Below are positions 54,230-63,803 of a stretch of DNA of 64,000 nucleotides, in pieces. The DNA is taken from positions 17,288-81,287 of the forward strand of contig NZ_PVNP01000220.1 of the NCBI RefSeq assembly GCF_002993365.1. The letters are read 5' to 3'. Position numbers and translations under genes: made by a program. Within the stretch, counting starts at the first letter, position 1, and every line of letters starts with the position of its first letter. The notes beneath the pieces are model-generated. The model saw only the letters and a program-made list of their open reading frames with translations, had not been told where the DNA came from and searched no databases. Source of the stretch: Marisediminitalea alba. GTDB lineage: Bacteria > Pseudomonadota > Gammaproteobacteria > Enterobacterales > Alteromonadaceae.

Positions 54230-55567
54230 ATGGCTGAACCCTTACCCGATCTCATTGAAGAAATCGTTGCCGATAACGGTGTCGACGACTTTCAGGCTGT
54301 GGCTGAGCAGCTGTTACCGGCTGAAGATGTCGAAATAGCCACACTGTTAGAGTCACTCCCCGTAGAAGAGCGGATGTCGCTGTGGGAAGTGCTGCCGGAT
54401 GTGCGCAAGATAGACGTGCTGGTAGAAATGCGGAGCGATCCACGGGAAGTGCTGATTTCCGCTACGCCGGACGATAAATGGAGTGCCATTTTACTCGGCA
54501 TCGATGCTGAGGACTTACTCGAGTTGATGGACTCCCTGCCCAGCAAACTACTGGAACTGGCGATTCAGGCACTGGATGAACAACAACAGGCCTATTTCCG
54601 CGACGCGACCCAGTTTCCCGATGAGCAGGTCGGGCACTGGATATCTCATGAAATGCTGGTGTTGCCATTAAATGCCAAGGTACGCGATGGTTTGCGTCTG
54701 ATAAGGCGCAATGTACCGGCTCACTGTGACAGCATTTTCCTGGTCAACCGCTCCGGCCAGTTCTCGGCTGCCGTAAAACTCACTGCCGTATTTGGTGCTC
54801 CCGAACATTTGCCCATGGTAGAGCTGACCGAAGAGTCCATGCCGGTCATTAAAGGTACCGATGATTCAACCACGGCCTCTCTGCTGGTGCAGCGCAGTGG
54901 TTATGCCGCGCTGCCGGTGATTGATGACAACAATAAACTGCTCGGTCGCCACGATATTGTCAGTGCCAGTGAGCTGGTTAACGAAAATTACGAACGCCAG
55001 GTGATGGCAACCGCCGGTATGGATGAAGACGAGGATTTATTTGCCCCGGTGGCAAAAAGTGCCCGTAGTCGTGCCTTATGGTTAGGCATCAACCTGCTTA
55101 CCGCGTTTCTGGCCTCATGGTTTATTGGTTTATTTGAAGCCACCCTGCAACAGGTGGTGGCGCTGGCCGTACTGATGCCAGTGGTGGCCAGTATGGGTGG
55201 TATCGCTGGTAGCCAGACCCTGACCCTGATTGTGCGAGGCCTTGCGCTTGGCCAGATCACCAGTGCTAATTTAAAAGCGCTGATGACCAAAGAGCTCAAG
55301 GTGGGGGGCGTTAATGGTGTGATTTGGGCGCTGGTGATTGGTATTGTGGCCTTTATGTGGTTCAGCGACCCGTTGTTGGGGCTGGTTATCTGCCTGGCTA
55401 TCTTCGTGAACATTCTGGCTGCGGCCCTCGCCGGTGTGGTATTACCGGTGATCCTCGAAAAGCTCAAAATTGACCCGGCACTTTCAGGTTCGGTGATCCT
55501 CACCACTGTCACCGATATCGTGGGCTTTGTGGCCTTCCTGGGCCTGGGTAGCCTGTTTTTACTGTAA
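54230..55567 (+). CDS. mgtE: Magnesium transporter MgtE
   Basis: 445 aa; start 54230 follows GTGGTGGAA. Cytoplasmic N domain, two CBS segments (about 140-260), then five membrane helices with the MgtE signature MPVVASMGGIAGSQT. The classic motif has Asn where Ala-type variants occur here (GGIAGSQ), seen in other gammaproteobacterial members. A channel gated by magnesium binding to the CBS domains. Confidence 0.92.
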   Translation: MAEPLPDLIEEIVADNGVDDFQAVAEQLLPAEDVEIATLLESLPVEERMSLWEVLPDVRKIDVLVEMRSDPREVLISATPDDKWSAILLGIDAEDLLELMDSLPSKLLELAIQALDEQQQAYFRDATQFPDEQVGHWISHEMLVLPLNAKVRDGLRLIRRNVPAHCDSIFLVNRSGQFSAAVKLTAVFGAPEHLPMVELTEESMPVIKGTDDSTTASLLVQRSGYAALPVIDDNNKLLGRHDIVSASELVNENYERQVMATAGMDEDEDLFAPVAKSARSRALWLGINLLTAFLASWFIGLFEATLQQVVALAVLMPVVASMGGIAGSQTLTLIVRGLALGQITSANLKALMTKELKVGGVNGVIWALVIGIVAFMWFSDPLLGLVICLAIFVNILAAALAGVVLPVILEKLKIDPALSGSVILTTVTDIVGFVAFLGLGSLFLL

Positions 55568-55582
55568 TGAAAAGGAAATGCT

Positions 55583-56497
55583 TTGAACGCTGAGGCTACG
55601 CAACGCCACGCCACCGCCGGTCTACTTTATGCGGTGGCGGCCTACACCATGTGGGGCATTGCCCCATTATATTTTAAGCAAATTGCCAGTGTACCGGCGC
55701 CGGATATTCTGATGCATCGGATTGTCTGGTCAGCAGCGCTACTGGCATTGTTGCTGCTTGGTTTAGGGCAGTTTGCCAAGGTCAGAGCCATTTTCCGCTC
55801 CAAACGCTTAATGGGATTGCTTGCTGTGGCCAGCGTGTTGCTGGGGGGAAACTGGCTGTTATTTATCTGGGCTATCAATGCCGATATGATGCTCGAAGCC
55901 AGCCTGGGTTATTACATAAACCCGTTGCTTAATGTGTTTCTGGCCCGCCTGTTTTTAAATGAACGGCTGCGCACCATGCAAAAAGCCGCTGTGGTGCTGG
56001 CGATCATCGGGGTGGCGAATATCATTATTGCCCACGGTACCTTACCCTGGGTGGCGTTGTTACTGGCGGGCAGTTTTGCTATCTATGGCCTGTTACGTAA
56101 ACAAATCCCCGTTGAACCTCTGCCGGGATTGTTTATGGAAACCCTGGTATTGTTGCCGTTTGCAGCACTTTACTGGGCGTACTTTGCTTCTGCTGAAGCC
56201 AATATGCTAACCAACGAATGGTCGTTAAATGCCTGGCTGATGGCTGCCGGAGTGGTTACCACACTGCCACTGCTGGCGTTTAATGCGGCGGCTAAACGCA
56301 TCATGTTTACCACGCTCGGGCTTATTCAGTATATCGGCCCAACGTTGATGTTTATCTTTGCAGTGGGGATGTACGACGAACCGCTGGAACCCGCCAGACT
56401 CGTCACCTTTGGCTTTGTGTGGTGTGGCCTGGTGTTATTTAGCCTCGACTCACTGAAAACCTACCGGCAGCAGCGTAAGGTGTTAAAAGCCGCCTGA
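55583..56497 (+). CDS. rarD: RarD/EamA-family transporter
   Basis: 304-aa membrane protein with ten predicted helices, of the RarD subgroup of drug/metabolite transporters (GLLYAVAAYTMWGIAPLYFK at the start, LLGGNWLLFIWAIN next). TTG 55583 is used because AAAGGA lies a proper distance upstream and the nearest ATG is out of frame. Fifteen bases after mgtE, so likely the same transcript. Substrate unknown; chloramphenicol sensitivity gave the family its name. Confidence 0.88.
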   Translation: MNAEATQRHATAGLLYAVAAYTMWGIAPLYFKQIASVPAPDILMHRIVWSAALLALLLLGLGQFAKVRAIFRSKRLMGLLAVASVLLGGNWLLFIWAINADMMLEASLGYYINPLLNVFLARLFLNERLRTMQKAAVVLAIIGVANIIIAHGTLPWVALLLAGSFAIYGLLRKQIPVEPLPGLFMETLVLLPFAALYWAYFASAEANMLTNEWSLNAWLMAAGVVTTLPLLAFNAAAKRIMFTTLGLIQYIGPTLMFIFAVGMYDEPLEPARLVTFGFVWCGLVLFSLDSLKTYRQQRKVLKAA

Positions 56498-56587
56498 TTA
56501 ATTTCAACCTTTGCCATCAATCGAAGACGAAGCTCCATCCTATACACTTTAAAGCAGCGAATTTTAACTACCCTCGCTGCTGCTTCG

Positions 56588-57832
56588 TTATAACGCGTCG
56601 TGCTCCACTCTGTTACGGCCATTGTGTTTGGCCTGATAGAGCAGCTTGTCGGCGGTAGTGAGCATGGCCTGAATATTATGATCACTTCGTGTGGTAAGGC
56701 CGATGCTGACTGTTACGTTTAAGGTCAGTTCGCCGAATTTAACCGGGTGTTCACTGATGTTACGACGTATATCTTCAAGTCGGCTTACTGCGTTGTGAGG
56801 AGTCGTGTCGGGCAAATACAGGCAAAATTCCTCGCCGCCAAAGCGAGCAATAATTACATCTGCACACATCACCGCGAGGCGGTTGGCTACCACTTTGAGC
56901 ACTTCATCGCCAGCGTCATGGCCATGGGTGTCGTTAATGGCTTTAAAAAAATCTAAATCGAGTAACGCCAGCGCCTGATTGGCTGGCTGGTTGCGCTGCA
57001 TTTTATTTACGGTATAGAAAAAGTGGCGGCGGTTAGGTAAACCTGTGAGATAGTCGGTATTCGCCGTGCGCCTGATGGTTTCTACATTTTCCAGCAGTTC
57101 AATGTTCTGGTTTACCCGGCAAAGAAACTCTTCCAGGTGATAAGGTTTACGCACGAAGTCATTGGCACCACTTTTAATAAAGCGTGCCGAGAGCAGATTG
57201 TTGCGATCGTTAGCGATACCAATTATCGCCAGATCTTCCTTACTGTATTGCTTGCGCAGCCAGGCAACAAACTGGGTAGGCGGCTTATCCTGAATATCAC
57301 TGTCAACAAACACCAGTTTAATGTGACTGTGTTCATCGAGGAGGGTCTCTGCCTGAGCGGCGGTGGCACATTCATAGGTAATGAAGTTATGCCGGCGCAA
57401 CAGGGCTGCCATCGCGGAGCGCTCATTGCGTTTGGGATTAATAACCAGCACACCGGTGGTTTTGTTTTTCTCCAGCCGGCCAATCAGCCGCATGAGGTAA
57501 TCAAAAATCTGCGCGTTTTCTTTGGGAATATAATCTACTACGTCCCGCGACAGCACCGCTTTACGAATGTCCTCATCGAGCCTGGCTGTGGTAACAATGG
57601 TTGGCAGGTAACTTTTTACAGCGAAGTCGATGGCCTCACCGTTGGGAGCATCTGGTAGGTCATAGTCGACAATGGCGCACAGATAGTCTTCCGGGTCGCT
57701 GTGAATAAAAATATGTTTGGCTGCAGTCAGTGAAGTGGCGAGTACCGGCTTTAATTGCGCCATTTCAACCAGCTTGGTCAGCAGGCTGATAGTACTCGCA
57801 CTGTCTTCAATTATCAGCACCTTCTGCTGCAT
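56588..57832 (-). CDS. Response-regulator diguanylate cyclase (two receivers plus GGDEF)
   Basis: 414 aa. First receiver residues 1-120 with Asp near 58 (CAIVDYDLPDAPNG), second receiver about 125-240 (LVFVDSDIQDKPP), then GGDEF about 255-410 with an intact active site FGGEEFCLYLP, so cyclic di-GMP synthesis is expected. No HTH or membrane segment. The gene starts 9 bases after uvrD ends, so the two are probably co-transcribed. No kinase neighbours. Confidence 0.92.
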   Translation of the reverse strand: MQQKVLIIEDSASTISLLTKLVEMAQLKPVLATSLTAAKHIFIHSDPEDYLCAIVDYDLPDAPNGEAIDFAVKSYLPTIVTTARLDEDIRKAVLSRDVVDYIPKENAQIFDYLMRLIGRLEKNKTTGVLVINPKRNERSAMAALLRRHNFITYECATAAQAETLLDEHSHIKLVFVDSDIQDKPPTQFVAWLRKQYSKEDLAIIGIANDRNNLLSARFIKSGANDFVRKPYHLEEFLCRVNQNIELLENVETIRRTANTDYLTGLPNRRHFFYTVNKMQRNQPANQALALLDLDFFKAINDTHGHDAGDEVLKVVANRLAVMCADVIIARFGGEEFCLYLPDTTPHNAVSRLEDIRRNISEHPVKFGELTLNVTVSIGLTTRSDHNIQAMLTTADKLLYQAKHNGRNRVEHDAL

Positions 57833-57841
57833 TAATGCGTC

Positions 57842-60010
57842 CTATATCACCTCTAGTTTGGCAAAGCTCAGTACCAGCCATTTGCTGCCGAATTCATCAA
57901 AATTCACCTGAACCCGGGCATGATCGCCACTACCTTCATAGTTTAGCACTACGCCTTCACCAAACTTGCGATGTCTTACCCGCTGGCCCAGTGAAAAACC
58001 ACTTTGCTCCATCCGCTCATGGGACGCTGCATTGCTGAAACGACTTGCGACCGGTCTTGATACTGTAGACGTCAGGCGGATTTCTTCCACACATTCGCTG
58101 GGAATTTCCCGTAAAAAGCGTGACGCTGTGTGATATTTTTCCTGCCCGTATACCCGGCGCATCTCGGCGTAGGTCATGTACAGCTTTTTCATTGCCCGGG
58201 TCATGCCTACGTAACACAGGCGGCGCTCTTCCTCCATGCGGCCGGGCTCGTCGTTGGTCATCTGGCTGGGGAACATGCCTTCTTCCACCCCGGCAATAAA
58301 GACCAACGGGAATTCCAGACCCTTGGCGGTGTGAATGGTCATTAGCTGCACCGCGTCCTGATCGCCGCTGGCCTGGGTCTCACCGGCTTCCAGTGAAGCG
58401 TGGGCAAGGAACGCCTGCAACGGGGTCATTTCATCGGCTTCTTCCGGGATCACAAACTGCTTGCAGGCTGTAACCAGTTCTTCTAAGTTTTCCAGGCGGG
58501 CCTGGGCTTTTTCGCCCTTCTCAGCCTGGTACATGGCATACAGGCCTGACTGATTAATGGCTTTGTTGGCTTGTTCTTCCAGCGGCTGGCCTTCAAATTC
58601 GTCGGCCAGTTTATTGATAAGCTCAATAAAGGCATTCAGCGCATTGGCGGCGCGGCCTTTCAGGCTGCCATCCTGCAATAGCTGTAAGCTGGCCTGCCAC
58701 ATTGAGCAATCCTGCAAACGGGCTTGCTCGCGAATGGTGGCCAGCGTGCGCTCACCCAAACCGCGACTGGGCGTATTGACTACCCGTTCAAACGCGGCGT
58801 CGTCGTGGGCGTGGTTAACCAGGCGCATATAGCCCAGCGCATCTTTAATTTCCTGCCGTTCGAAGAAGCGCAGGCCGCCGTATATGCGGTAGGGAAGGCT
58901 CTGATGCAGCAAGGCTTCTTCCAGTACCCGCGACTGGGCGTTGTTGCGATATAAAATGGCCACTTCTTTTAGCTGATTACCCTGGTTATGCCAGTCGGAA
59001 ATCTGCGCAACAATAAAGCGGGCTTCATCGAGATCGTTGAAACCGGCATAAATCGAAATCGGTTCGCCATCGTCGCCGTCGGTCCACAATTCTTTACCCA
59101 GCCGGCCCTGGTTATTATCGATAACCGTATTGGCGGCTTTAAGTATGGTCGCGGTAGACCGGTAATTCTGTTCCAGGCGAATGGTTGATGCGCCGTCGAA
59201 GTCTTTCAGGAAGTGCTGGATGTTATCCACATTCGCGCCGCGCCAGCCGTAAATAGACTGGTCGTCGTCACCCACAATCATAATGTTGTTGTCCTGATTA
59301 CACAGCAGGCGTAACCAGGCGTACTGGATATTGTTGGTATCCTGGAATTCGTCCACCAGCACGGCGCGGAAGCGACGCTGGTAATGGGCCAGCACATCGG
59401 GATTCTTCACCCATAATTCGTGGGCACGCAGCAATAGCTCAGCAAAGTCTACCAGACCGGAACGGTCGCAGGCTTCCTGATACGCGGCATAGATATCGCG
59501 CATTTTCTGTTGGGTATGATCGCCGTGGGTTTCAATGTGCTGGGGGCGCAGACCTTCGTCTTTATTACCGTTGATGTACCATTGGATTTGTCGTGGCGCC
59601 CAGTGTTTTTCATCCAGGTTCATGGCCTTAAGCACCCGGCGCACCAGTCGGTATTGGTCGTCTGAGTCGAGGATTTGAAAATTTTCCGGCAGATTGGCTT
59701 CAGCGTAGTGAGCCCGCAACAAACGGTGCGCCAGGCCATGGAAGGTGCCTATCCACATGGTATTTAACGGCCGGCCCATTACATGCTCAATACGCCCGCG
59801 CATTTCCCGCGCAGCCTTGTTAGTAAAGGTTACCGCCAGAATACTGTAAGGGGCGATATTCTCTACCTGCATTAACCACGCGATGCGATGCACCAGTACA
59901 CGGGTTTTACCACTACCAGCACCCGCCAGTACCAGCATATTAGACAGCGGTGCGGCCACGGCACCACGCTGTTTATCGTTTAATTCGTCGAGTAACTCAG
60001 AAACATCCAT
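57842..60010 (-). CDS. uvrD: DNA helicase II (UvrD)
   Basis: 722 aa, near full E. coli length. Superfamily 1A helicase for nucleotide excision and mismatch repair. Walker A VLAGAGSGKTRVLVHRIAW (about 28-46), motif II VDEFQDTN, GDDDQSIYGWRGA, VEL/QNYRST, GMTRA and the C-terminal Tudor-like domain at the end (GQRVRHRKFGEGVVL) are all in place. A LexA-like box lies 17 bases upstream. Confidence 0.95.
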   Translation of the reverse strand: MDVSELLDELNDKQRGAVAAPLSNMLVLAGAGSGKTRVLVHRIAWLMQVENIAPYSILAVTFTNKAAREMRGRIEHVMGRPLNTMWIGTFHGLAHRLLRAHYAEANLPENFQILDSDDQYRLVRRVLKAMNLDEKHWAPRQIQWYINGNKDEGLRPQHIETHGDHTQQKMRDIYAAYQEACDRSGLVDFAELLLRAHELWVKNPDVLAHYQRRFRAVLVDEFQDTNNIQYAWLRLLCNQDNNIMIVGDDDQSIYGWRGANVDNIQHFLKDFDGASTIRLEQNYRSTATILKAANTVIDNNQGRLGKELWTDGDDGEPISIYAGFNDLDEARFIVAQISDWHNQGNQLKEVAILYRNNAQSRVLEEALLHQSLPYRIYGGLRFFERQEIKDALGYMRLVNHAHDDAAFERVVNTPSRGLGERTLATIREQARLQDCSMWQASLQLLQDGSLKGRAANALNAFIELINKLADEFEGQPLEEQANKAINQSGLYAMYQAEKGEKAQARLENLEELVTACKQFVIPEEADEMTPLQAFLAHASLEAGETQASGDQDAVQLMTIHTAKGLEFPLVFIAGVEEGMFPSQMTNDEPGRMEEERRLCYVGMTRAMKKLYMTYAEMRRVYGQEKYHTASRFLREIPSECVEEIRLTSTVSRPVASRFSNAASHERMEQSGFSLGQRVRHRKFGEGVVLNYEGSGDHARVQVNFDEFGSKWLVLSFAKLEVI

Positions 60011-60335
60011 AACAATACAAAAACACCTGTATTTTTATTCAGGCCATAAAAAGCAAAGTATGCCATTAAAGCCTACTGCGTTAAACCGCGCTTGCACAAT
60101 AATGGCGGATTATTGCCCGTAGCAACTTAATGAAAGTGATCTTGGCGAAGTCCGGTCGGATATAAGGTAATATTAACCTTCCGGTGTCGCAGACCGCGCT
60201 GAATTCTCCGGCTATCGCAATTTTTTCGGGTTACCTCTTGAATTGAAGCCATAAACCATTATGTTACCGCTACGCGCGTTGGCTGGTTTATTCTTGTTCA
60301 ACCTTTCCCGCACAGCAAACTAATTAGGAACGCCC
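60011..60335. other. Divergent intergenic region uvrD-cysE
   Basis: 325 bases. Contains a LexA-like box (60027-60042) and AAGGTAATATTAACCTT (about 60167-60183), an imperfect palindrome of unknown use. No gene seen. Confidence 0.5.
60027..60042 (-). promoter_or_regulatory. LexA-like SOS box upstream of uvrD
   Basis: CTGTATTTTTATTCAG matches the LexA consensus CTGT-N8-ACAG except for one base (TCAG). The centre lies about 25 bases before the uvrD start, which fits repression; uvrD is SOS-regulated in E. coli. Confidence 0.55.
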
Positions 60336-61151
60336 ATGCATGCACTGACCGATACCGCTGATTTTTGGCTGCAGCTAAAAAAAGAAGCGCGTCAAATTGT
60401 CGATGAAGAACCGCTGTTAGCGAGTTTTATTCATGCCTGCATTTTAACCCATCATAACTTTGAGTCTTCGCTGAGCTTTATTTTGTCGAACAAAATGGCA
60501 GACGATGTGATGCCAGCGCTGACTATCAGAGAAATTCTGGACGAAGCCTATTTGCTGGAACCGGCCATCGTTGAGTCGGCTATCGAAGATATTCGCGCCA
60601 TTTACACCCGTGACCCGGCGGTAACCAATTATCTTAATGTGCTGGTGCACTTCAAAGGCTTCCAGGCAGTTCAGGTGCATCGTATGGCGCACTATTTGTG
60701 GCAGCAGGGCCGGCAGCAACTGGCATTGTTTTTACAAAGCCGTAATTCCGAAACCTTTGCAGTGGACATTCACCCGGCGGCCACCATTGGTAAGGGCGTA
60801 ATGTTCGACCACGCCACAGGTATTGTGGTGGGCGAAACAGCAGTGATCGAAGATAACGTGTCGGTTCTGCAAAACGTTACGCTTGGCGGTACTGGTAACG
60901 AGAGCGGCGACCGTCATCCTAAGATTCGTCAGGGCGTCATGCTTGGCTCGGGTGCTAAGGTGCTGGGCAATATCGAAATTGGCGAAGGTTCAAAAGTGGG
61001 CGCAGGCAGTGTTGTGCTTAACGATGTTCCGCCTCATGTTACGGTAGTAGGTGTACCGGCCAAAGTGGTGGGCCGTCCCTGTTGTCCGCGACCCTGCGAC
61101 TCCATGAATCAGAATGTGCTGGAAGACAACGAACCCTACGAACAAGCTTAG
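60336..61151 (+). CDS. cysE: Serine O-acetyltransferase (CysE)
   Basis: 271 aa, start after TTAGGAA. Makes O-acetylserine for cysteine synthesis. N-terminal helical domain, then left-handed hexapeptide helix from about residue 145 (DIHPAATIGKGVMFDHATGIVVGETAVIEDNVSVLQNVTLGGTG). Catalytic His in FDHATG and the C-terminal tail for cysteine synthase binding are present. Confidence 0.93.
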   Translation: MHALTDTADFWLQLKKEARQIVDEEPLLASFIHACILTHHNFESSLSFILSNKMADDVMPALTIREILDEAYLLEPAIVESAIEDIRAIYTRDPAVTNYLNVLVHFKGFQAVQVHRMAHYLWQQGRQQLALFLQSRNSETFAVDIHPAATIGKGVMFDHATGIVVGETAVIEDNVSVLQNVTLGGTGNESGDRHPKIRQGVMLGSGAKVLGNIEIGEGSKVGAGSVVLNDVPPHVTVVGVPAKVVGRPCCPRPCDSMNQNVLEDNEPYEQA

Positions 61152-61160
61152 TGGGCTAAT

Positions 61161-61194
61161 GGCTGATCGTTATAAGTGGTCAGCCTTTGTTTTT
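61161..61194 (+). terminator. Intrinsic terminator of cysE
   Basis: GGCTGA pairs with TCAGCC, followed by TTTGTTTTT, 10 bases past the stop codon. Confidence 0.75.
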
Positions 61195-61207
61195 GAACCT
61201 GAGCGGT

Positions 61208-61561
61208 TCAGCTTTGCGGTAACTCCCCTTTACCCAGCAAGCAAAGCTCACAGTCTTTTACCGATAACGCTCTAGCGTACTCACACTCGAGCCTGGTGTA
61301 GTCTTCCGCCGCGACACAATAGATCTTTTTGATCTGGTGCTTGTCGACCAGAGCAAGAAGTTCACTGGCATAGCGCAATTGCGCACCAAACATATAAGTG
61401 CGGTGATGCCAGGGCTCTTCGTTCAGTACGTATAAGGGGGCGAACTTTGGTGAGTTGGTCAGATATTCAAGCAGTTGGTAAGAGACGATATCAGTACCTA
61501 CCGCAATCACAGGGAGCGGGGCAGGGCGAAACCATTGTTTTATAAAGTCCGGCAATCCCAT
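61208..61561 (-). CDS. Small Rossmann-like protein, similar to CapD/FlaA1 N-terminal nucleotide-binding part
   Basis: 117 aa. The order VIAVGTDIVSYQLLEYL, then a helix, and IKKIYCVAAEDY suggests a small nucleotide-binding fold, close to the CoA-binding-like domain at the front of polysaccharide epimerases such as CapD, but without the epimerase part. Cys residues cluster at the end (DCELCLLG). Start not well supported by a ribosome site. Confidence 0.55.
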   Translation of the reverse strand: MGLPDFIKQWFRPAPLPVIAVGTDIVSYQLLEYLTNSPKFAPLYVLNEEPWHHRTYMFGAQLRYASELLALVDKHQIKKIYCVAAEDYTRLECEYARALSVKDCELCLLGKGELPQS

Positions 61562-61774
61562 CAGAAAAGATTCTTAGTCTGAAGTAATGGCATCATAGCG
61601 CAAATTGCCTTGAGCAAAAGCCTTAATTATGCGGTACTGCCCATTGGTGAGTAGCTTGCTGCCTCTCTCTGGTGATTTTTTCATCCCCGACGCGATTTAC
61701 TGAGTATAAAGAGTCGTTTATGCCAGACTATGTTCGGTCTTATGGACTCTATTTTTGTTGTTTAGGATTACACC

Positions 61775-62683
61775 ATGTACTTTTTTAAAAAACTTGGCGG
61801 GCTGATTTTGCTGACATTGCTATGCAATGGCGTTCTGGCCGCGTCTGAAGATGCCGCTATCGAAGACTCGCCAAATCGTGATTTAACCGGCTTCGAGGGC
61901 CTGAATGAGCGACTCCCCCTTTGGGAAGCAGGGGTGGGCGGCGGCATGATAGAGTCACCGAATTATCCGGCCTCATCAGAGCGCAATTTTGTAGCCCTGG
62001 CATTACCCTATGTGATTTATCGCGGTGATATTTTTCGTGTTGGCGGAAGAGGAGGAGCAAGAGCCGTATTCCTCGAAAATGACAGGCTGGAACTGGACAT
62101 GAGTTTTGGCGGAGCTTTTGCCGCAGACAGCGATGACAATACCGTTCGCGAGGGCATGCCTGAGCTAGACTATCTGGTAGAGCTTGGTCCACAGCTGATC
62201 TACAAAATTAAAGACTTTTCTTTTAGCGGGGGCGGTAACTCGCGCCTGAATGCCCGGCTTCAGGCTCGCGCCGTCTTCTCTACCGATTTTGGCGGATTTG
62301 ATGGCAGAGGATTTGTCTTTGAGCCGACCCTGACCTATCAGCAACGAGGCGTCTTCCTGCCAGATACAGGTTTTAGCCTGGCCCTCAGAACAACCTGGGC
62401 CACCGAAAAGTTACATGATTACTTCTATGAGGTAACGCCGGAATATGCCACAACGGTCAGGCCTGCCTACGATGCGCAAAGTGGCTATCTGGGCGCAGAG
62501 TTGTCGGCAGGACTGGCCTTCCCGGTAGTTAAAAACGTGCGGGGCTTTTTAACCACATCGGTGCAATTTAATAGTGGTTCTGCGAATGAAAATAGTCCGC
62601 TTTTTGAGAAAGATGTGACCTATAGTGTGGGTTTCGGGTTTGTTTGGCGTGCCTATAAAAGCGACGCTAAAGCCACCTGGTAA
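61775..62683 (+). CDS. MipA/OmpV-family outer-membrane protein
   Basis: 302 aa with signal peptide ending LAA (about residue 23), then alternating beta-strand pattern of the MipA/OmpV barrel (WEAGVGGGMIESPNYPASS at the front). The C-terminus ends in Trp, as in barrel proteins. MipA of E. coli scaffolds murein synthases; OmpV relatives act in osmotic or adhesion roles. No operon neighbours. Confidence 0.85.
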   Translation: MYFFKKLGGLILLTLLCNGVLAASEDAAIEDSPNRDLTGFEGLNERLPLWEAGVGGGMIESPNYPASSERNFVALALPYVIYRGDIFRVGGRGGARAVFLENDRLELDMSFGGAFAADSDDNTVREGMPELDYLVELGPQLIYKIKDFSFSGGGNSRLNARLQARAVFSTDFGGFDGRGFVFEPTLTYQQRGVFLPDTGFSLALRTTWATEKLHDYFYEVTPEYATTVRPAYDAQSGYLGAELSAGLAFPVVKNVRGFLTTSVQFNSGSANENSPLFEKDVTYSVGFGFVWRAYKSDAKATW

Positions 62684-62689
62684 AGCTGA

Positions 62690-62721
62690 TAAAAAAGAAA
62701 GAAGCCGCTGACTGCGGCTTC
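62690..62721 (-). terminator. Intrinsic terminator of the metallo-hydrolase gene
   Basis: On the minus strand, GAAGCCGC pairs with GCGGCTTC and is followed by TTTCTTTTTT. It lies 11 bases past the stop codon at 62733. It may serve as a weak end for the convergent MipA gene too. Confidence 0.8.
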
Positions 62722-62732
62722 TATGTTAGACG

Positions 62733-63377
62733 TTAGCCAAATTTGGCGTCTGCCACAAATGGGTTGGTTGAGCGTTCGTGCCCAATGCTGGTGGTTGGGC
62801 CATGGCCAGGGTATACCGTCATTTCATCTGGTAGTGTGAACAGCTTTTCACGGATCGCTTCAATTAATTGCTGATGGTTGCCCTGAGGGAAGTCAGTACG
62901 GCCAATTGAACCAGCAAATATAATATCGCCCACAATCACTTTATTGCTGCTGCGTTCAACCAGGGCAACGTGGCCGGGGGTGTGCCCGGGACAGTGCAGA
63001 ATTTCCAGCGTCAGGTTGCCCACCGAAATGGTATCGTCCTCGGTTAACCACTGGTTCGGGCTGAAAGGCTGGGCCGGTGGAAAGCCAAACATCTGGCTCT
63101 GTTGCATCAGCGCATCCAGCCAGAACTTGTCGCCAATGTGCGGGCCAATGATGGGCACGTTGTAATGGGCGGCCACAGCGGTAGTGCCGCCAACATGGTC
63201 GAGATGCCCATGGGTGAGAATAATTTTTTCGATGGTAACCTGTTGCTCGGTGACCGCTTTATAGAGCTTTTCTTCATCACCGCCCGGGTCGACCAGCGCA
63301 CCTTTCATGGTGTCGGGATCCCAGATTAATGAGCAGTTCTGAGCAAACGGGGTAACAGGAATAACAAGTATTTTCAC
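62733..63377 (-). CDS. MBL-fold hydrolase, YcbL/GloB-like
   Basis: 214 aa with the metal signature THGHLDHVGG (near residue 56), distal HCPGHTPGHVALVE and VYPGHGPTT. The short single-domain form without the glyoxalase II C-terminal part fits YcbL-type glyoxalase II or similar thioesterases. Cytoplasmic. Confidence 0.9.
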   Translation of the reverse strand: MKILVIPVTPFAQNCSLIWDPDTMKGALVDPGGDEEKLYKAVTEQQVTIEKIILTHGHLDHVGGTTAVAAHYNVPIIGPHIGDKFWLDALMQQSQMFGFPPAQPFSPNQWLTEDDTISVGNLTLEILHCPGHTPGHVALVERSSNKVIVGDIIFAGSIGRTDFPQGNHQQLIEAIREKLFTLPDEMTVYPGHGPTTSIGHERSTNPFVADAKFG

Positions 63378-63622
63378 AATCGTATCTGGCCAGGAAATTT
63401 GTTGTTATGTTAGCAGGAATTATTCGTCGATGTCACAATCAGGCACGCCTCTGACAGTGAACAGTTGGTGCGTTGATTTTCTGAGAATTTTTAAGCTATT
63501 TATACTTAAGTTCAATAAATCAGAGTTTGTCTGACTATACCTGATTATCCGCATCAATATGCACCTCTCCCGGCCACTGCAAATATAATAATGATGAAAT
63601 TTATCGTATGCAGGAGACGAAA

Positions 63623-63803
63623 GTGGACGTTTCTCGGGAAGATCTCAAGATCATCATTATGGATTTGCTTGACGCTGGCCAGTTTATCAGTGACGAGTCG
63701 TTTAATACGGCTTGTGAGTGCAGTGTGTGCAAGGAAAAAGCAGTAAAAGTGGGGTTGGATATAGTGCATAAAGAAGACTGTCCGGTAGGACGGGCTTGTG
63801 ATG
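63623..63803 (+). pseudogene. Small Cys-rich ORF interrupted by a group II intron
   Basis: At least 60 codons of a small gene, starting GTG 63623 after GGAG (ATG 63608 possible but without a ribosome site). The protein begins MDVSREDLKIIIMDLLDAG and has Cys in CECSVCKEK and EDCPVGRACD, a potential metal site. At 63804 it runs into intron sequence; the remaining residues of the open frame are intron-encoded. Splicing could restore a longer product from the exon beyond the window. Confidence 0.5.

Noticed and set aside
56552..56581. AGCAGCGA/TCGCTGCT repeat past the GGDEF gene as terminator
   Set aside because: Stem is spaced by 13 bases and followed only by TTTAAAG on the relevant strand; too weak to list as a feature.
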